DNA of 64,000 nt from NCBI GenBank assembly GCA_025558075.1, contig JAHLKF010000002.1, positions 1,178,001-1,242,000 of the forward strand, in the 5' to 3' direction. A program made the translations under genes and the position numbers. The notes under the pieces are model-generated. The model was not told the origin of the DNA. It did no database searches and saw only the letters and a list, made by a program, of their open reading frames with translations. Shown here in pieces: positions 9,805 to 20,086 of this stretch (position 1 is the stretch's first letter; the number at the start of each line of letters is the position of its first letter). Source of the DNA: Gaertneriomyces semiglobifer. Its lineage: Eukaryota; Chytridiomycota; Chytridiomycetes; Spizellomycetales; Spizellomycetaceae.

Positions 9805-11975
9805 ATGTCAGACTACAAGAAGAATGCCGGCTACATTGGTGGTCTTTCGTTGCTAATTAGTAGCGTGACCGGGCCGGGGGTGGTTTCCATCCCCATGCTG
9901 TTTCAGCAAGCAGGATGGCTACTACCGACAGTCTGCTTCATCGTCGTGGCATTCCTGTCATGTCTGGGCTGCCTCTTCTTAATCGAATCGATGACATATT
10001 TTCCCGGAAATGAAAAGTTTCAGCGGAACGTCGAGTTGACTGTGCTGGTGCATCAATTCTACGGGAGGAAATGGTACTATTGTATGCATGTTGTGCTATT
10101 CGGGAGTTTGCAGAGTTATACCATTGCATCCATTATTGCTGCTGCTCAGGTATGCTTGGGTTTTCATTCTTTGCTAAGTCGGGCGATTTGTCTGACAAAA
10201 CGTTTGAAGAACTTCGATTCATTTCTGATCACACTACTTGGACGTACTTGCGGTTTTGGGATTACTCCAATTTCAGGGTTTTACTGCGTAACCGAGCAAG
10301 CTATCAGCAACTCGCCCTTTGGAGACAATTACATGTTGACAACTTTGGGTTTCCTGTTGTTGGTGGTGCTCGTTATTCCGCTGATCAACCTCGACCTGAA
10401 CGATAACTTGATCGTCCAATTACGTGAGTACGAGACATCTTGATTGCTCTCAAGCTGCGGAGACAGCGGGTCTAATGGGTTCTCACGATAGTGTCCCTCG
10501 TGTACCTGTTCCTGGCTATATTCATCTGGGTCATCATGGCCTGCGCTGCTGGTTTGAAAGACGGTGGTATGAAGGTTGTTGGCAGTGACTTAACGAAAGT
10601 CCTCGGCAACGTCATGTTCAACTACACATTGGCCAATACGGTTCCGTCGTGGGTAAATACGAAGCACCCCCGTGTACCCATCACGAAATCAGTTTGGTAC
10701 GCCACCTGGGTCGCAACACTGATGTACCTCCTCATCGGTCTGTTTGGTGGCGCGGCATTTCCGATGCCCGAGGATAGTAATATTCTTCAGGCGATCAGTG
10801 TGAGTGACCGTGTCAGTGCAGCAGGAAAAGGGGTAAATGAGTTCATCAAGATCACGTGGCCGATTCTTGTGCTGTTGACGAGTATCCCGGTCAGCGTGAT
10901 TATTGTGCGATTGAACTTGGTGACAAGTCGCATCTGCTCCAAATGTAAGTGTGTATGATCGAATCGTTTCTCACGATATCGACAACTGAGTCTTTTGCCA
11001 GCATCGGCACAGTTTTGGGCTGCCGCGTTCCCATTCCTTGCCGCCATACCATTCCAGACAGGCGCATGGATCACACTGTTTTCGGAATGGACATCCCTCG
11101 TGTTTCAATCGGTCTGCAACTACGGTGTCCCATTTCTCGTCTATCTCTTCCTTCCGCGGCGTAACGTCATCATGCAGCAATCCGTCTTGGACGAGCTGGA
11201 ATTCCTGGACCTCGATGCAGGTGTGAAGAAGTGGAGGGACGACGATGACGATTTCGACTACGTTTATCACCTGCCTCATGCCGACCTTAACAGGCTAGGG
11301 GTCAATCGATACAACCCTTTCAAGGATGAGCTCAGCCAAAGCGCGTATAGTTTGAGTCAGACAGGGACAGGAACTGAAGTCAGCAGCATGATTGGCCAGT
11401 CCGGTTATCTTTCAACAGGGGCCCGGAATCCAATGCACAAGTCTGTGAGTGGATTGAGTACAATGAGCGGCACATCTGCACGGCAGTTAATGAAGCAGAT
11501 GTTGGGGCCTTCCGGCGGGTCGCGAAATGGTTCCCGACGCAAACTAGGAGCCGGTAGTCGGATCGGTAGTGTACAAGCCAGCGTGCGTGGAAGCGTTGTA
11601 AGTGGAGCAGGCGGTTTGAACGAGGGTGGTCTGGGTGGCGGCCTGGGTGGTGGCCTTATGGTGCCGGGAATGGGAATGAACATGGGAAGACGCCCATCTA
11701 TCAATCAGCCATTCGCACTCAATAATAAGATCTATCCAGTGGATGACTTTGACGATATTGAAGCTAAAGCCGCATCACAAGCGTCATTGAAAGTGCCAAC
11801 CAAGGATCCGTGGATCAATGACGTGACAGGCGAATTGGGCCACTACAGGGCGATACCTTACTGGATCGCCAGGAAGATACATCCAACGTATATTGCGCTT
11901 GTATCCGTTACTGTGACCATGTCAGCTTCCGTGGTTGTGTTTATCCTGGGCATCAAAGACGCGAGTACGGGCTAG
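9805..11975 (+). CDS. Amino-acid/auxin permease-like multi-pass transporter
   Basis: This resembles the Aa_trans (AAAP/AVT) superfamily of amino-acid transporters, probably on the plasma or vacuolar membrane. Exons are 9805-10149, 10210-10423, 10492-10944 and 11002-11975 (661 residues), all in phase. The start MSDYKKNAGYIGGLSLLISS leads into the typical first helix SVTGPGVVSIPMLFQQAGW. Further helices follow (FIVVAFLSCLGCLFLI, ASIIAAAQ, LLLVVLVIPLI, LVYLFLAIFIWVIMACAAG, LMYLLIGLFGGAAF, TWPILVLLTSIPVSVII, VPFLVYLFLP). An unusually long hydrophilic insert of about 220 residues, rich in Gly/Ser with a (GL)GGG run, comes before the last helix (YIALVSVTVTMSASVVVFIL). Intron 1 (60 nt) can be read through without a stop. 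The substrate cannot be assigned. Confidence 0.75.
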
Positions 11976-12074
11976 CAGAATATCGGTGTGTGGTAGGATA
12001 GGCGGGGAAGGATTGTAGCGCGGAGACATTTCGGCATCGCAATATATCTGATTACATTCTCATGGATAGCGGTT

Positions 12075-13018
12075 CTAGTGGAAAAATTCGCTGCCAACAA
12101 CGACATCCATCCATCTCCAGCAGAGCATTACCTTCTGGCTTTTACCTTGAACTCCTTCGAGGTCGATAGTGGCGGGAGTGGCAAGGTCGATGGCGCCCCA
12201 TCCCGCCACCCACTGCCCAGTTTCTAAAAGCTTATTGTTCTTGCCATGATACATCTCTTGACACCATCTCCATCCTACTGCAGCGCCAGAAACTTTACCC
12301 TGCACGTAAATATCGCACTGCGTCCATATCACTTGTGGACATATCTCGTTCTTCCCGTACACCGTTTGTATACTCGCAATGAAATCGAAGGAGTGGTATG
12401 CGTAGGGTGACTGTAAATGAACTGGTGGTACGAGGTAGCTATTCTCATGTAGCCATATCGAGGTGAGGGAGCGGTCCAAATCCAAAGTGCGCACAAGACG
12501 AGAGGCTAATCCTCTGCACAGATATATTTTAATTAGGTAAACAGCACAATCACGATACCATATATTTGTGGAAGGCACATGAATTGCACCTACCCAACTT
12601 TGAACCTTCGTTTTCGCTGTGAGGTGCCAACTTTTGACTCAACTCCAACACTCTGCGCATCCCGTAAACGAAATGGGGTGCCACTTTGGCTTACTTCGGG
12701 CGCTCCGTTGCTGGACCACGTCTCCCTCCGTTCTGGACCACTTTTCTTTGGAATCTTGAATCTAGGATGGGGTGTTGGACTCGGCAATGGTGAAGACGAA
12801 TAGTGTGTACCGTCTGCATTCAAAGGTGAAGGTGGAAGTCGTTCCGGTTGCGGCAGAAACCGAGGCAGAGAGGCAGATGTGACGACTATCTCATTGTTGG
12901 CTGCCGGTGGCGAGGCGACGGCACCAACCGATGCAGGCGGAGCGGAGGACTGTTTGCGAGGACTTTGTTGCGAGTTGCCCTTGAGGATAAAGTGGTTCAC
13001 ATTCATATCCCTGCCCAT
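12075..13018 (-). CDS. Unrecognised protein, two exons
   Basis: Exons 13018-12594 and 12513-12075 join in phase across an intron that starts GTAGGT and ends CTGTGCAG, giving 287 residues. The N-terminal half is a low-complexity linker rich in Pro, Ser and basic residues (PRKQSSAPPASVG..., PLPSPTPHPRFKIPKKS). The C-terminal half is globular-looking, with alternating hydrophobic residues and many Trp/Tyr/Cys (SIWLHENSYLVPPVHL, AAVGWRWCQEMYH, GQWVAGWGAIDL). I recognise no family. The first ATG is at 13018; a second at 13006 is also possible. It ends 100 bp from the stop of the convergent transporter gene. Confidence 0.55.
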
Positions 13019-13458
13019 ACAAGCCGAACTAGTTTCTTTCAAAATAAAAGGTGGTCGCTCGTGGAAAACATCCGAGTTGAGTGTCGGTAACTGTTCATCC
13101 GAAGACCGCGGACCATATCACAGCACGTGAAATCAGGTGACTAACAAAGTGCGTTATCGAAAACTGCGTTTAACTTAGCAACAGATCTTCGAGGTTTGGA
13201 ACAATGTTGGCGAAAGCGAAAACGAACGGATGGATGGACGAGGAGACTGACTGACCGATTAGGACATTCGCAGGTTACTGGAGGGTTACTGGAGGTTTTG
13301 ATCACTGATGGGAGCTCGTTTGACACGACGCTAGTAGAATCTTGGCCAACACAAGACGGAAAGGCGCACGGCTTTCACTGCGAGCTACAAGCGGAGCACC
13401 ACGCCCATCTTGACGCATTCAGAAGCTCTCATGCAGCCATTTTTCCACCGCTCAGGCA
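13019..13458. other. Divergent intergenic region
   Basis: This is the shared promoter region of the unrecognised gene (-) and the PPR gene (+). It contains a CACGTG box at 13124-13129 and a short direct duplication of GGGTTACTGGAG-like sequence near 13270-13296. An ORF that spans it (13196-13609) is out of frame with the PPR protein and looks like noise. Confidence 0.45.
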
Positions 13459-15384
13459 ATGCGCACGTCTGTACTATGCGCCAACAGAGCACTTTCACGG
13501 GCGTTCGCCGGGATCCCTATGCCTATTCAAAAGCGCGGACATCTGGAGCAAAGGCGTCATAGGAGCTCGAGTGGTCATTCCCACAAGCCTGACGCCATGG
13601 CGGCAGTAAAGCAGTCCTGTTTGAGTGCAAATACTGCATCGTCTGCTTGTCGTCGGAGAAGACTGGAATGGAGTCTGAATGAAAAACGCATTGCGGACGC
13701 TCTGACGGATGCGGAAAGTACGCTGAAAAAGGGCGAATCATTGCCCGTAGAGTATGCAACAATGCTAATCAATGCCTGCGCCCGAAAACGGCGAACTGAT
13801 GAGGCGTGGGATTGGCTCAATAAATTTCTGCACGCCGGAATTATCCCGGACGCACAACTATTCAATACCCTCTTGTACGCTTACGCCCAAAGTGCTGATA
13901 AAGCCGGACTGGATCGCGTGCTTAACTTGATGCACACTCGGCGTATACCACCTAACGTGGTCACCTATACCATTATCATGAATTACTACAGTTGCACACG
14001 CAACCCCGCCCAGAGCCTATTGACCTACGCGGATGCAGTGGAATGCGGTATAGTTCCTGATGGACGAATGAATTTCCAGCTTTTGGAGGCATACTTACTG
14101 CAGAATGAGTTTATGCTCGCAGTGAGGCATTTTCGATTCATGGTGACAGCTGGATTTTATAGCTCTTACGCTCTCTGGGCGTTGGTGCACGGCCTTGCCA
14201 AGGCTGGAAAAGTCGAGAAAGCTCATTCGATTCTTCGGTGGACGCGGCGCGCCGGCTTGGCAACTGATGTACGAACGTACACGTCATTGATGCACGCCTA
14301 CGCTCGCCAAAAACTTGGAGCGAAGGTATACCGTCTTTTTGACGCAATGAGGAAGTCGGGTATTGACCCCGACGTCGCGTGCTACAATGTACTCGTTTGG
14401 ACTGCCGTGAATGTTGACAAGTGCGTGCCCAAAGCGGGTCAATTTATGCGGGACATGATCGAACAGAAGCTACAACCGGATGTCGTGACGGTAAACATAA
14501 TGTTGCATGGGTTAGTGAATGCCGGTGAGATTGAGAGGGCAGCGAAGATTCTGGCCGATGCGCAGATATTTGGAGACGTTGTTACGTTTACGATCATGAT
14601 CAACGGCCTTATGAAGTTGGGCCACCGCGGTCGGATCAATGCCACCGCGATTTTTGACCACATGAAGCAAGGCCATTTACCGGTTCCTGACATCGTTGCC
14701 TTTACTGTGATGATCCAGGGATATGCACGCAATCGCGATACCCTACCGCTAGCATACCAATATTTTGCCGACCTGCTGACGAGAGGACTGCGTCCGGACG
14801 CGTGTGTTTTCAATTCCCTTCTGACCGCTCATGCGCGCTTTGGCGACGAGCTAACCGCTGTGCGCTTATACTCTGATATGCTAAATGCTGGGATCAAGCC
14901 TACAGTTGAAACATTCACCATTCTTATCGGCATGTATACCAGACAAACCCGATCGTCCTCTCGTAGGTCCGCAGAGAAAGCTATGCATATTTTCGAAGAC
15001 ATGCTGAAGCAGAATATTGCGCCAGATGCTCTGGCGTTCACGGCGTACGTGAAAGCGTTTGTAAAGGGAGGAGATCTTACCTCTCTTCGAAAGCTCTTGG
15101 CCGAAATGCGTAGACTGGACGTTCATCCTGATACTACCTTCTATCGTGGAATGCTGGCGGCATGTGTCAGCTATCCGATGGCTGCCGTCTCTGTACTACG
15201 AGTGATGCTAGGAAGTGGCATTATACCCGATGCGAGGTGTTGTCGACTTGCAAGACAAGCAAACCTACAACTGCAAAGGATCTCGGAGAGTGAATGGGCT
15301 GTTTCGGGCGAAGGCACGACGTGGTACGTGGGCGTACCTAAACCCGCCCCGAGTGATTGCGGGAACGGCATAGATCCCGGATAA
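13459..15384 (+). CDS. Pentatricopeptide-repeat protein, probably mitochondrial
   Basis: PPR proteins bind organellar RNA and act in its processing, stability or translation. This one has 641 residues in a single exon. The first 60 residues are rich in Arg/Ser/Ala with few acids, like a mitochondrial targeting sequence. From about residue 95 onward come a dozen or so 35-residue repeats of the pattern VxTYTxLMxAYARxxxxxxAxxLFDxMxxxGIxPD, for example ACYNVLVWTAV, VTFTIMINGLMKLG, VFNSLLTAHARFGD and ETFTILIGMYTRQ. It resembles the P-class without an added domain. The neighbours give no hint of its RNA target. Confidence 0.88.
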   Translation: MRTSVLCANRALSRAFAGIPMPIQKRGHLEQRRHRSSSGHSHKPDAMAAVKQSCLSANTASSACRRRRLEWSLNEKRIADALTDAESTLKKGESLPVEYATMLINACARKRRTDEAWDWLNKFLHAGIIPDAQLFNTLLYAYAQSADKAGLDRVLNLMHTRRIPPNVVTYTIIMNYYSCTRNPAQSLLTYADAVECGIVPDGRMNFQLLEAYLLQNEFMLAVRHFRFMVTAGFYSSYALWALVHGLAKAGKVEKAHSILRWTRRAGLATDVRTYTSLMHAYARQKLGAKVYRLFDAMRKSGIDPDVACYNVLVWTAVNVDKCVPKAGQFMRDMIEQKLQPDVVTVNIMLHGLVNAGEIERAAKILADAQIFGDVVTFTIMINGLMKLGHRGRINATAIFDHMKQGHLPVPDIVAFTVMIQGYARNRDTLPLAYQYFADLLTRGLRPDACVFNSLLTAHARFGDELTAVRLYSDMLNAGIKPTVETFTILIGMYTRQTRSSSRRSAEKAMHIFEDMLKQNIAPDALAFTAYVKAFVKGGDLTSLRKLLAEMRRLDVHPDTTFYRGMLAACVSYPMAAVSVLRVMLGSGIIPDARCCRLARQANLQLQRISESEWAVSGEGTTWYVGVPKPAPSDCGNGIDPG

Positions 15385-15541
15385 AACGATAGCATGACTA
15401 TAAATCTGCCACCAAACAGGTACTGTGTTCACGTCGATGACGTGTCAAGTATCCCTTGCACATATTCAACGCTGTACCATAACTAATTTAAGGGACTGAA
15501 TACACAAATTGAATTATCCAAAAGAACAAGAGTGGCAACAA

Positions 15542-16971
15542 TTAATAACCCGGATACGGCTGTCCGTATGTTGGCTGCTGGGGAGGCGGTGCGAATGGCA
15601 CCCCTTGTTGCGCACCATAAACGGATGGCGGAGGCAACACGCCATGCTGTGGTTGATAGGGATCGTACGTATTGGGTTGAGGCGCGTAAGCAACAGGAGG
15701 AGTGGTACGGTACACTTGTTGCTGCTGCAATGCCCCGTCCATGAGCCGGTGATAAGTTGAGCATGCACGCGTAAAACGAGCGGACACCTGATGGAGTTCC
15801 TCTTTGTGATGATTTACATGGATCAGTTTGCGTGGTAAAATCGGAACGCAGTTAAACAAGGAGTTTCTCACCTTGTTTCGCTCGATATGACTCTACTAGT
15901 TTGACAACCTTTGGCCGTAATGCTAAAAGCTCACTGTAGCCTGTTTGAAGAGCATCATTTTCACTCAGATTGTCCCTCCTGGGGTCCACACTGGCCAATG
16001 TTCTTTTGAACTCGTCGACCTTGAATCCCTTAGCTAATACTTCATCTTCATCCCTACCAGCCCTGGCGACATCAGCTGCAGCGGCAGCTGCACTAGACGT
16101 CGTATCACCCTTGAGCTTCTCGACGTAATTCGACGGGAATATGCCGATTTGTCCACTTCTTGTGTTTGTCCCTTTCCACCAATCTTGAAATGTCGTGGCG
16201 TCGTGAACCGAAACAACGTCACCAAGGTTCAGAGCGAGTTCCCCGAGTTCCGTAGGAACAAAGTCATACAGAGCCTTAACTTGGAACAAAATGTTAGAGC
16301 CTGGCTGTGGCAAGGGCGATGGCGGGGCGGCAGGGTAGGCGGACTGAGTGGAACCGCCAGCAGGCTGCAAGGATTGACGCGACTGGGATTCTTGAGCTGA
16401 CAGACTCAATGCCAATGCAAGCTGTAAATCCTCATCCTCCTTTTCTTTATCAATCATAGCCTGAGTTTTGACAACCTCTGGTCGATGCTTGCCCGGAAAC
16501 TGAACTCCATTTCTCTTAAGCCTCTCAAATGTTTCCTTCAAATAACCGCCGTCGTCATCATTATAATCTTCCACCCATTGTTGCATTAGCTCAAGCACTC
16601 GCCCTTTGACAGCCTCATGTGTGCCTTTCCCTTCCACCAGCCGTACTAACGCATCAACAAAGAGTCGTGAGGAAAACTCTCGCTTGACGGCTGGTACGCA
16701 GGTTGTAATCAATGAGTTGCTGAGGGTGAGGGTGTAGAGGATGACATTAACATTTTTGTGCGAGAGTCGAGATACGATAGTGTTCAGGGCCGATAAGGTT
16801 GAAGAAGGCGAAGAATTCAAGCGTTCGCAGAGGGCAATCAGTGTATGCCATGGAGGAGAGGTGTTGGTTTCCGAAGTTGCCTCCACTGACAAAACGCACT
16901 TAGTTGACCATGAACGTCCAAAACGAAGCCACCTATGATGACTTACCAATGAGGTCGTCAAAGGCGGCCAT
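15542..16971 (-). CDS. HSE1: ESCRT-0 subunit Hse1 (STAM)
   Basis: Hse1 pairs with Vps27 on endosomes to sort ubiquitinated cargo. Exons are 16971-16947, 16885-15872 and 15801-15542 (432 residues). The short first exon (MAAFDDLI) is needed to complete the VHS domain (residues about 1-140: IVSRLSHKNVNVILYTLTLSNSLITTC). A ubiquitin-interacting motif follows (EDEDLQLALALSLSAQES), then an SH3 domain (VKALYDFVPTELGELALNLGD ... WWKG ... IFPSNYVEKL), a GAT-type helical region (GYSELLALRPKVVKLVESY) and a Pro/Gln/Tyr-rich tail (PQPNTYDPYQPQHG). The domain order is exactly that of fungal Hse1. Confidence 0.93.
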
Positions 16972-17154
16972 ATCCACAATGGGTACCTGGTAAACTTATT
17001 AATCGTTATAAGCGCCTGGTTAACGTCGTTCTTGGCTCAAAACGCGTGGCGTTGGAAGTTGCGTTTACGTTTGTTTTTACGTCGTCGAGAAACTGAAGGG
17101 AGGAATAGAGTCGTCTGCCAACTAGGAGGGACTGATTCGTTGTCGCAAACGCAA

Positions 17155-17817
17155 ATGGCACCGGAGACGGGTCATAGCAGTGCGCAAAGCAGTGTGCAAA
17201 GGCATCCAAACGGTTCGATTGCGGTGCTTACTGCCCATCAAACGCATCACAAGGAAACAGGAATGGTTGCGCATCCAGGATCAGTTGTAAATGGAACGAA
17301 CCAGCCATCTGTCGAGTTTCCACCCGACAGCGCCGATCCTTGTATCCGTGCTATTCTTCACAAAATGGACGCTACTCTTTCCCGGCTGGAACACCTGCTC
17401 GAACGAGCTGCAGTTCCTCCACTTCTTAGCCCACCAATACATACCTCTGCCGACAGCGCAGCGGACCATGAGAATGGAAGGCAAGATTTGCCTGTGTCTC
17501 GGCGCTGGGAGAAATCAGTTAAGGAGGTGGTGCGGTCTATCCCTCCGATTGCCCAGACGGTTGTCCTCCGATCCATACAAGCGTTCGCCATCAAGTCCCT
17601 AACAGCTCTATTAATGTTCTTATGGGTATGATGCACCTGCTGTCTGGAAGGATTTCTTGAAACTAATGAAGAAGCTCTACAGATACGCAAGCTGCGAAGG
17701 GCCTGCCTGAGGTTGTCAATCATCTTGCTTTTCAAAATGCAAGATTGTATCCGCTTTCACCCATTGGAATCAATGACAACCAGAGTAATATCCTTGGTCG
17801 CAAAATTCCTGCAATGA
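17155..17817 (+). CDS. Unrecognised small protein with C-terminal hydrophobic segment
   Basis: Exon 1 (17155-17625) encodes 157 residues: a polar N-terminus (MAPETGHSSAQSS...), a short amphipathic helix (IRAILHKMDATLSRLEHLLERA), then SIPPIAQTVVLRSIQAFAIKSLTALLMFLW, which looks like a membrane helix. The best donor is GTATGA at 17626. Joining to the acceptor at 17682 gives 44 more residues with a basic loop and a second hydrophobic stretch (IRKLRRACLRLSIILLF), 201 residues in all. Another frame of exon 2, open to 18029, also looks protein-like (GLPEVVNHLAFQNARLYPLSP), so the 3' end is uncertain. I do not recognise the family. Confidence 0.45.
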
Positions 17818-18556
17818 GGCCAACCCACGCACATGGCGAAGGGTTTCTGACTATCCAGCTTTCCATTGGACCACCGGAATATGCAGCCGATCATTCTGCC
17901 ACTTCTCCGGCGATGTCACAGCATATACCGCAGTGCATTGTTTTAGCACGCTCAGAAATCTATTTGCCTGCGAGCACCTATTCTCTGAACAGTTCAGATC
18001 AGAATGGTCAGGAGGACCTCATCTTGTGATCTGTCCTGGATGAACGGCCGTCGAAGTGTCATTGACCTGTTTTGCCGTTCACAATGCTGAAATGGCTAGC
18101 GCGGGATGTGATTAACATTGGGTCGCCTTTCCAAGGATACGACAGCTCATCCGATGCGTCATGTTGAAGAGTAATCGCTGCCAGTACGAAATGTTTGGCA
18201 CGGAGCGGTGATCGACATTTCCGAAGTCTGGAAACGCAACTGCACTTTGTAATGCTGCATCAAAAGCTAGCAAGTACTCCAATTCAGATGATGCCGTTGC
18301 CGGCCAAGGTTGTGATGAAACTGGAGTATATTTGGGCATCCGTCTGTTGAACGGGCATCGGGAACTGCATCAGTTCCCTTTGATTCAACTATTCATTATC
18401 CTATGACGCACTGTAGCGAATCTGCAAGTAGGAAGGACCGGATAGAATTTCAGGCCGGGCAACTGGAGAGGCATGACTACGCAAGCGTAGCGTATAGCGA
18501 TGGCCATGCCATGTAGCTGTCACTCTCGAGTACGTAGAGTACCTAGTAGGGAAAGC
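17818..18556. other. Region without an assigned gene
   Basis: It contains the alternative reading of the preceding gene up to 18029 and a 75-codon minus ORF (18339-18112) without recognisable features. The rest seems non-coding. Confidence 0.4.
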
Positions 18557-18993
18557 CTAGTCGACAAGAATGCCATTTGAGCCAAGATCTCGTTTCGCTT
18601 CTTGTATTTCCTGTATAGAATGATAGGTACGATTTCGGTTGCCAATTCTCCACCCAGTTATGCTAGGAAAAGCTCAATCGTACCTGCATTAAACTTGCAT
18701 GTGCTTCGGGACATTCACCAAAAGTCATAAGACTCCAGCCCACGCTCGCTAAAGAGTGGGCGCAAAAGGCAATGAAAGCCCAAAGCGGTAGCTACGAGGA
18801 CAAAATAGAACCAGGACGGTTGTTAACACCAGGTGGAGCTGATGACCGGATTCATGCACGCGTATAAGAGTACCGTGGCAACTGATCTTTCATACCACTC
18901 CGGAACAGATGCCTTCCCAGGATGGTAGAGCGCAAGGAGCCAGAGCACTGTTGCTACCAGCATAGACTGAAGAAACGACGTTGCTCTGGACAT
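18557..18993 (-). CDS. DPM3: Dolichol-phosphate mannosyltransferase subunit 3
   Basis: DPM3 tethers the catalytic DPM1 to the ER membrane for synthesis of dolichol-phosphate-mannose, the donor for N-glycans, O-mannosylation and GPI anchors. Three small exons, 18993-18874, 18791-18684 and 18610-18557, give 93 residues, the family length (about 92). Visible are the first membrane helix (FLQSMLVATVLWLLAL), the LPLWAFIAFCAHSLASVGWS second helix, and the conserved cytosolic end MTFGECPEAHASLMQEIQEAKRDL with the FxxCxEA motif. Every exon is too short to stand out alone, which makes the gene easy to miss. A DPM3 subunit implies the three-subunit, human-type enzyme rather than the single-chain form of S. 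cerevisiae. It is divergent from uS7m, 205 bp away. Confidence 0.9.
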
Positions 18994-19198
18994 TGTTCTG
19001 CTGCTTGTTCGTCGTTGAAGCCGCTGTTTGTTTGTCTTGAATCGCTCAACGCGCGCTAACAAACGCGTTGCATGACTGTGCGCACAAAAATGCCATGGCA
19101 ACGACGAACTTTGGCTTAGACGATCTTCGGTTCACAGTTTTTGTTGAGACTTTGGCGACCGACGACAGGACCTACAATCACGCACGGACATTACAGCC

Positions 19199-19954
19199 AT
19201 GTTGATCCAACGACTGTCTCAGAGGGGCGTGACAGGCATTCCGAGATGTCTGGCATGCGTGCGCCCGGCATTCGCTCGCACTCTCACAACATCGACTACC
19301 GATGCATCACCGTCCCCCACCCTGGGTGACCTTCACCTCCTTGACTCAAAGCGCAAACCATCCGAACCAAGTAGTGCAACGATGGGAATGGAGAAGGGAC
19401 ATGCCGCACGGATTGCAGAAATTCTCGGTGCTCGTAGTGTTGCGCCCGCATTGGCGCCGAAAGACGTCACGCAAACCACGACAGATACCGCAGTCGTAAC
19501 CAGGGAAGGGAAAAAGCGGCAAATCAAAGAATTAACGTTGACGGAAGCATTTGTCAACAATATTATGAAAGACGGAAAGAAGGCCCGTGCGAGACGGTTT
19601 GTGAGGGAAGCTTTGGCGCTTATACAGCCTGAAACTGGACAGGATGCGCATGAGATACTCGAAGAGGCTGTCAACCGAGTAGCGCCGCTCATGAAGCTGG
19701 TTAGCGTCAAGAGAGGTGGGAAGGGTGTCTCAACGCCAACGCCACTGCTTCCTCGTCAACGGCGAAGATTAGGCATCCTGTGGATTGTTGACGCTGCAAG
19801 CAGTAAGCGTGGAGACTTTGGCGAGAGAATTGGCCGCGAAATCCTGGCTGTTATGGATGGCACGAGCTCTGCACTACAGAAGCGCATGAACTTGCACAAG
19901 CAAGCGCTGTCGAACAGAAGTAATGTTATCATGCGGGATAGAAAGCGAAGATAA
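19199..19954 (+). CDS. Mitochondrial small ribosomal subunit protein uS7m
   Basis: uS7 binds the 3' major domain of the small-subunit rRNA and starts its assembly. The 251-residue single-exon product has an N-terminal region rich in Arg/Ser/Thr without early acidic residues (mitochondrial presequence), then the S7 fold from about residue 110: ELTLTEAFVNNIMKDGKKARARRFVREAL, the HEILEEAVNRVAPLMKLVSVKRGG strand, and RRRLGILWIVDAAS. The C-terminus is basic (RSNVIMRDRKRR). Confidence 0.9.
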   Translation: MLIQRLSQRGVTGIPRCLACVRPAFARTLTTSTTDASPSPTLGDLHLLDSKRKPSEPSSATMGMEKGHAARIAEILGARSVAPALAPKDVTQTTTDTAVVTREGKKRQIKELTLTEAFVNNIMKDGKKARARRFVREALALIQPETGQDAHEILEEAVNRVAPLMKLVSVKRGGKGVSTPTPLLPRQRRRLGILWIVDAASSKRGDFGERIGREILAVMDGTSSALQKRMNLHKQALSNRSNVIMRDRKRR

Positions 19955-20086
19955 TCGCACACTCCCAAGTTGTAGAATAGATAGTCTGGTGCCGGCCATT
20001 GCTGTAGTGTATTTACATTTCAAAGGGCAAGTTATATGCTCATTCACACACTTACTACCCGTTCGAAAGCTACGGACTAGTCTACC

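Noticed and set aside
13196..13609. 137-codon plus ORF before the PPR gene
   Set aside because: It overlaps the PPR start in another frame and shows no domain; likely promoter sequence.
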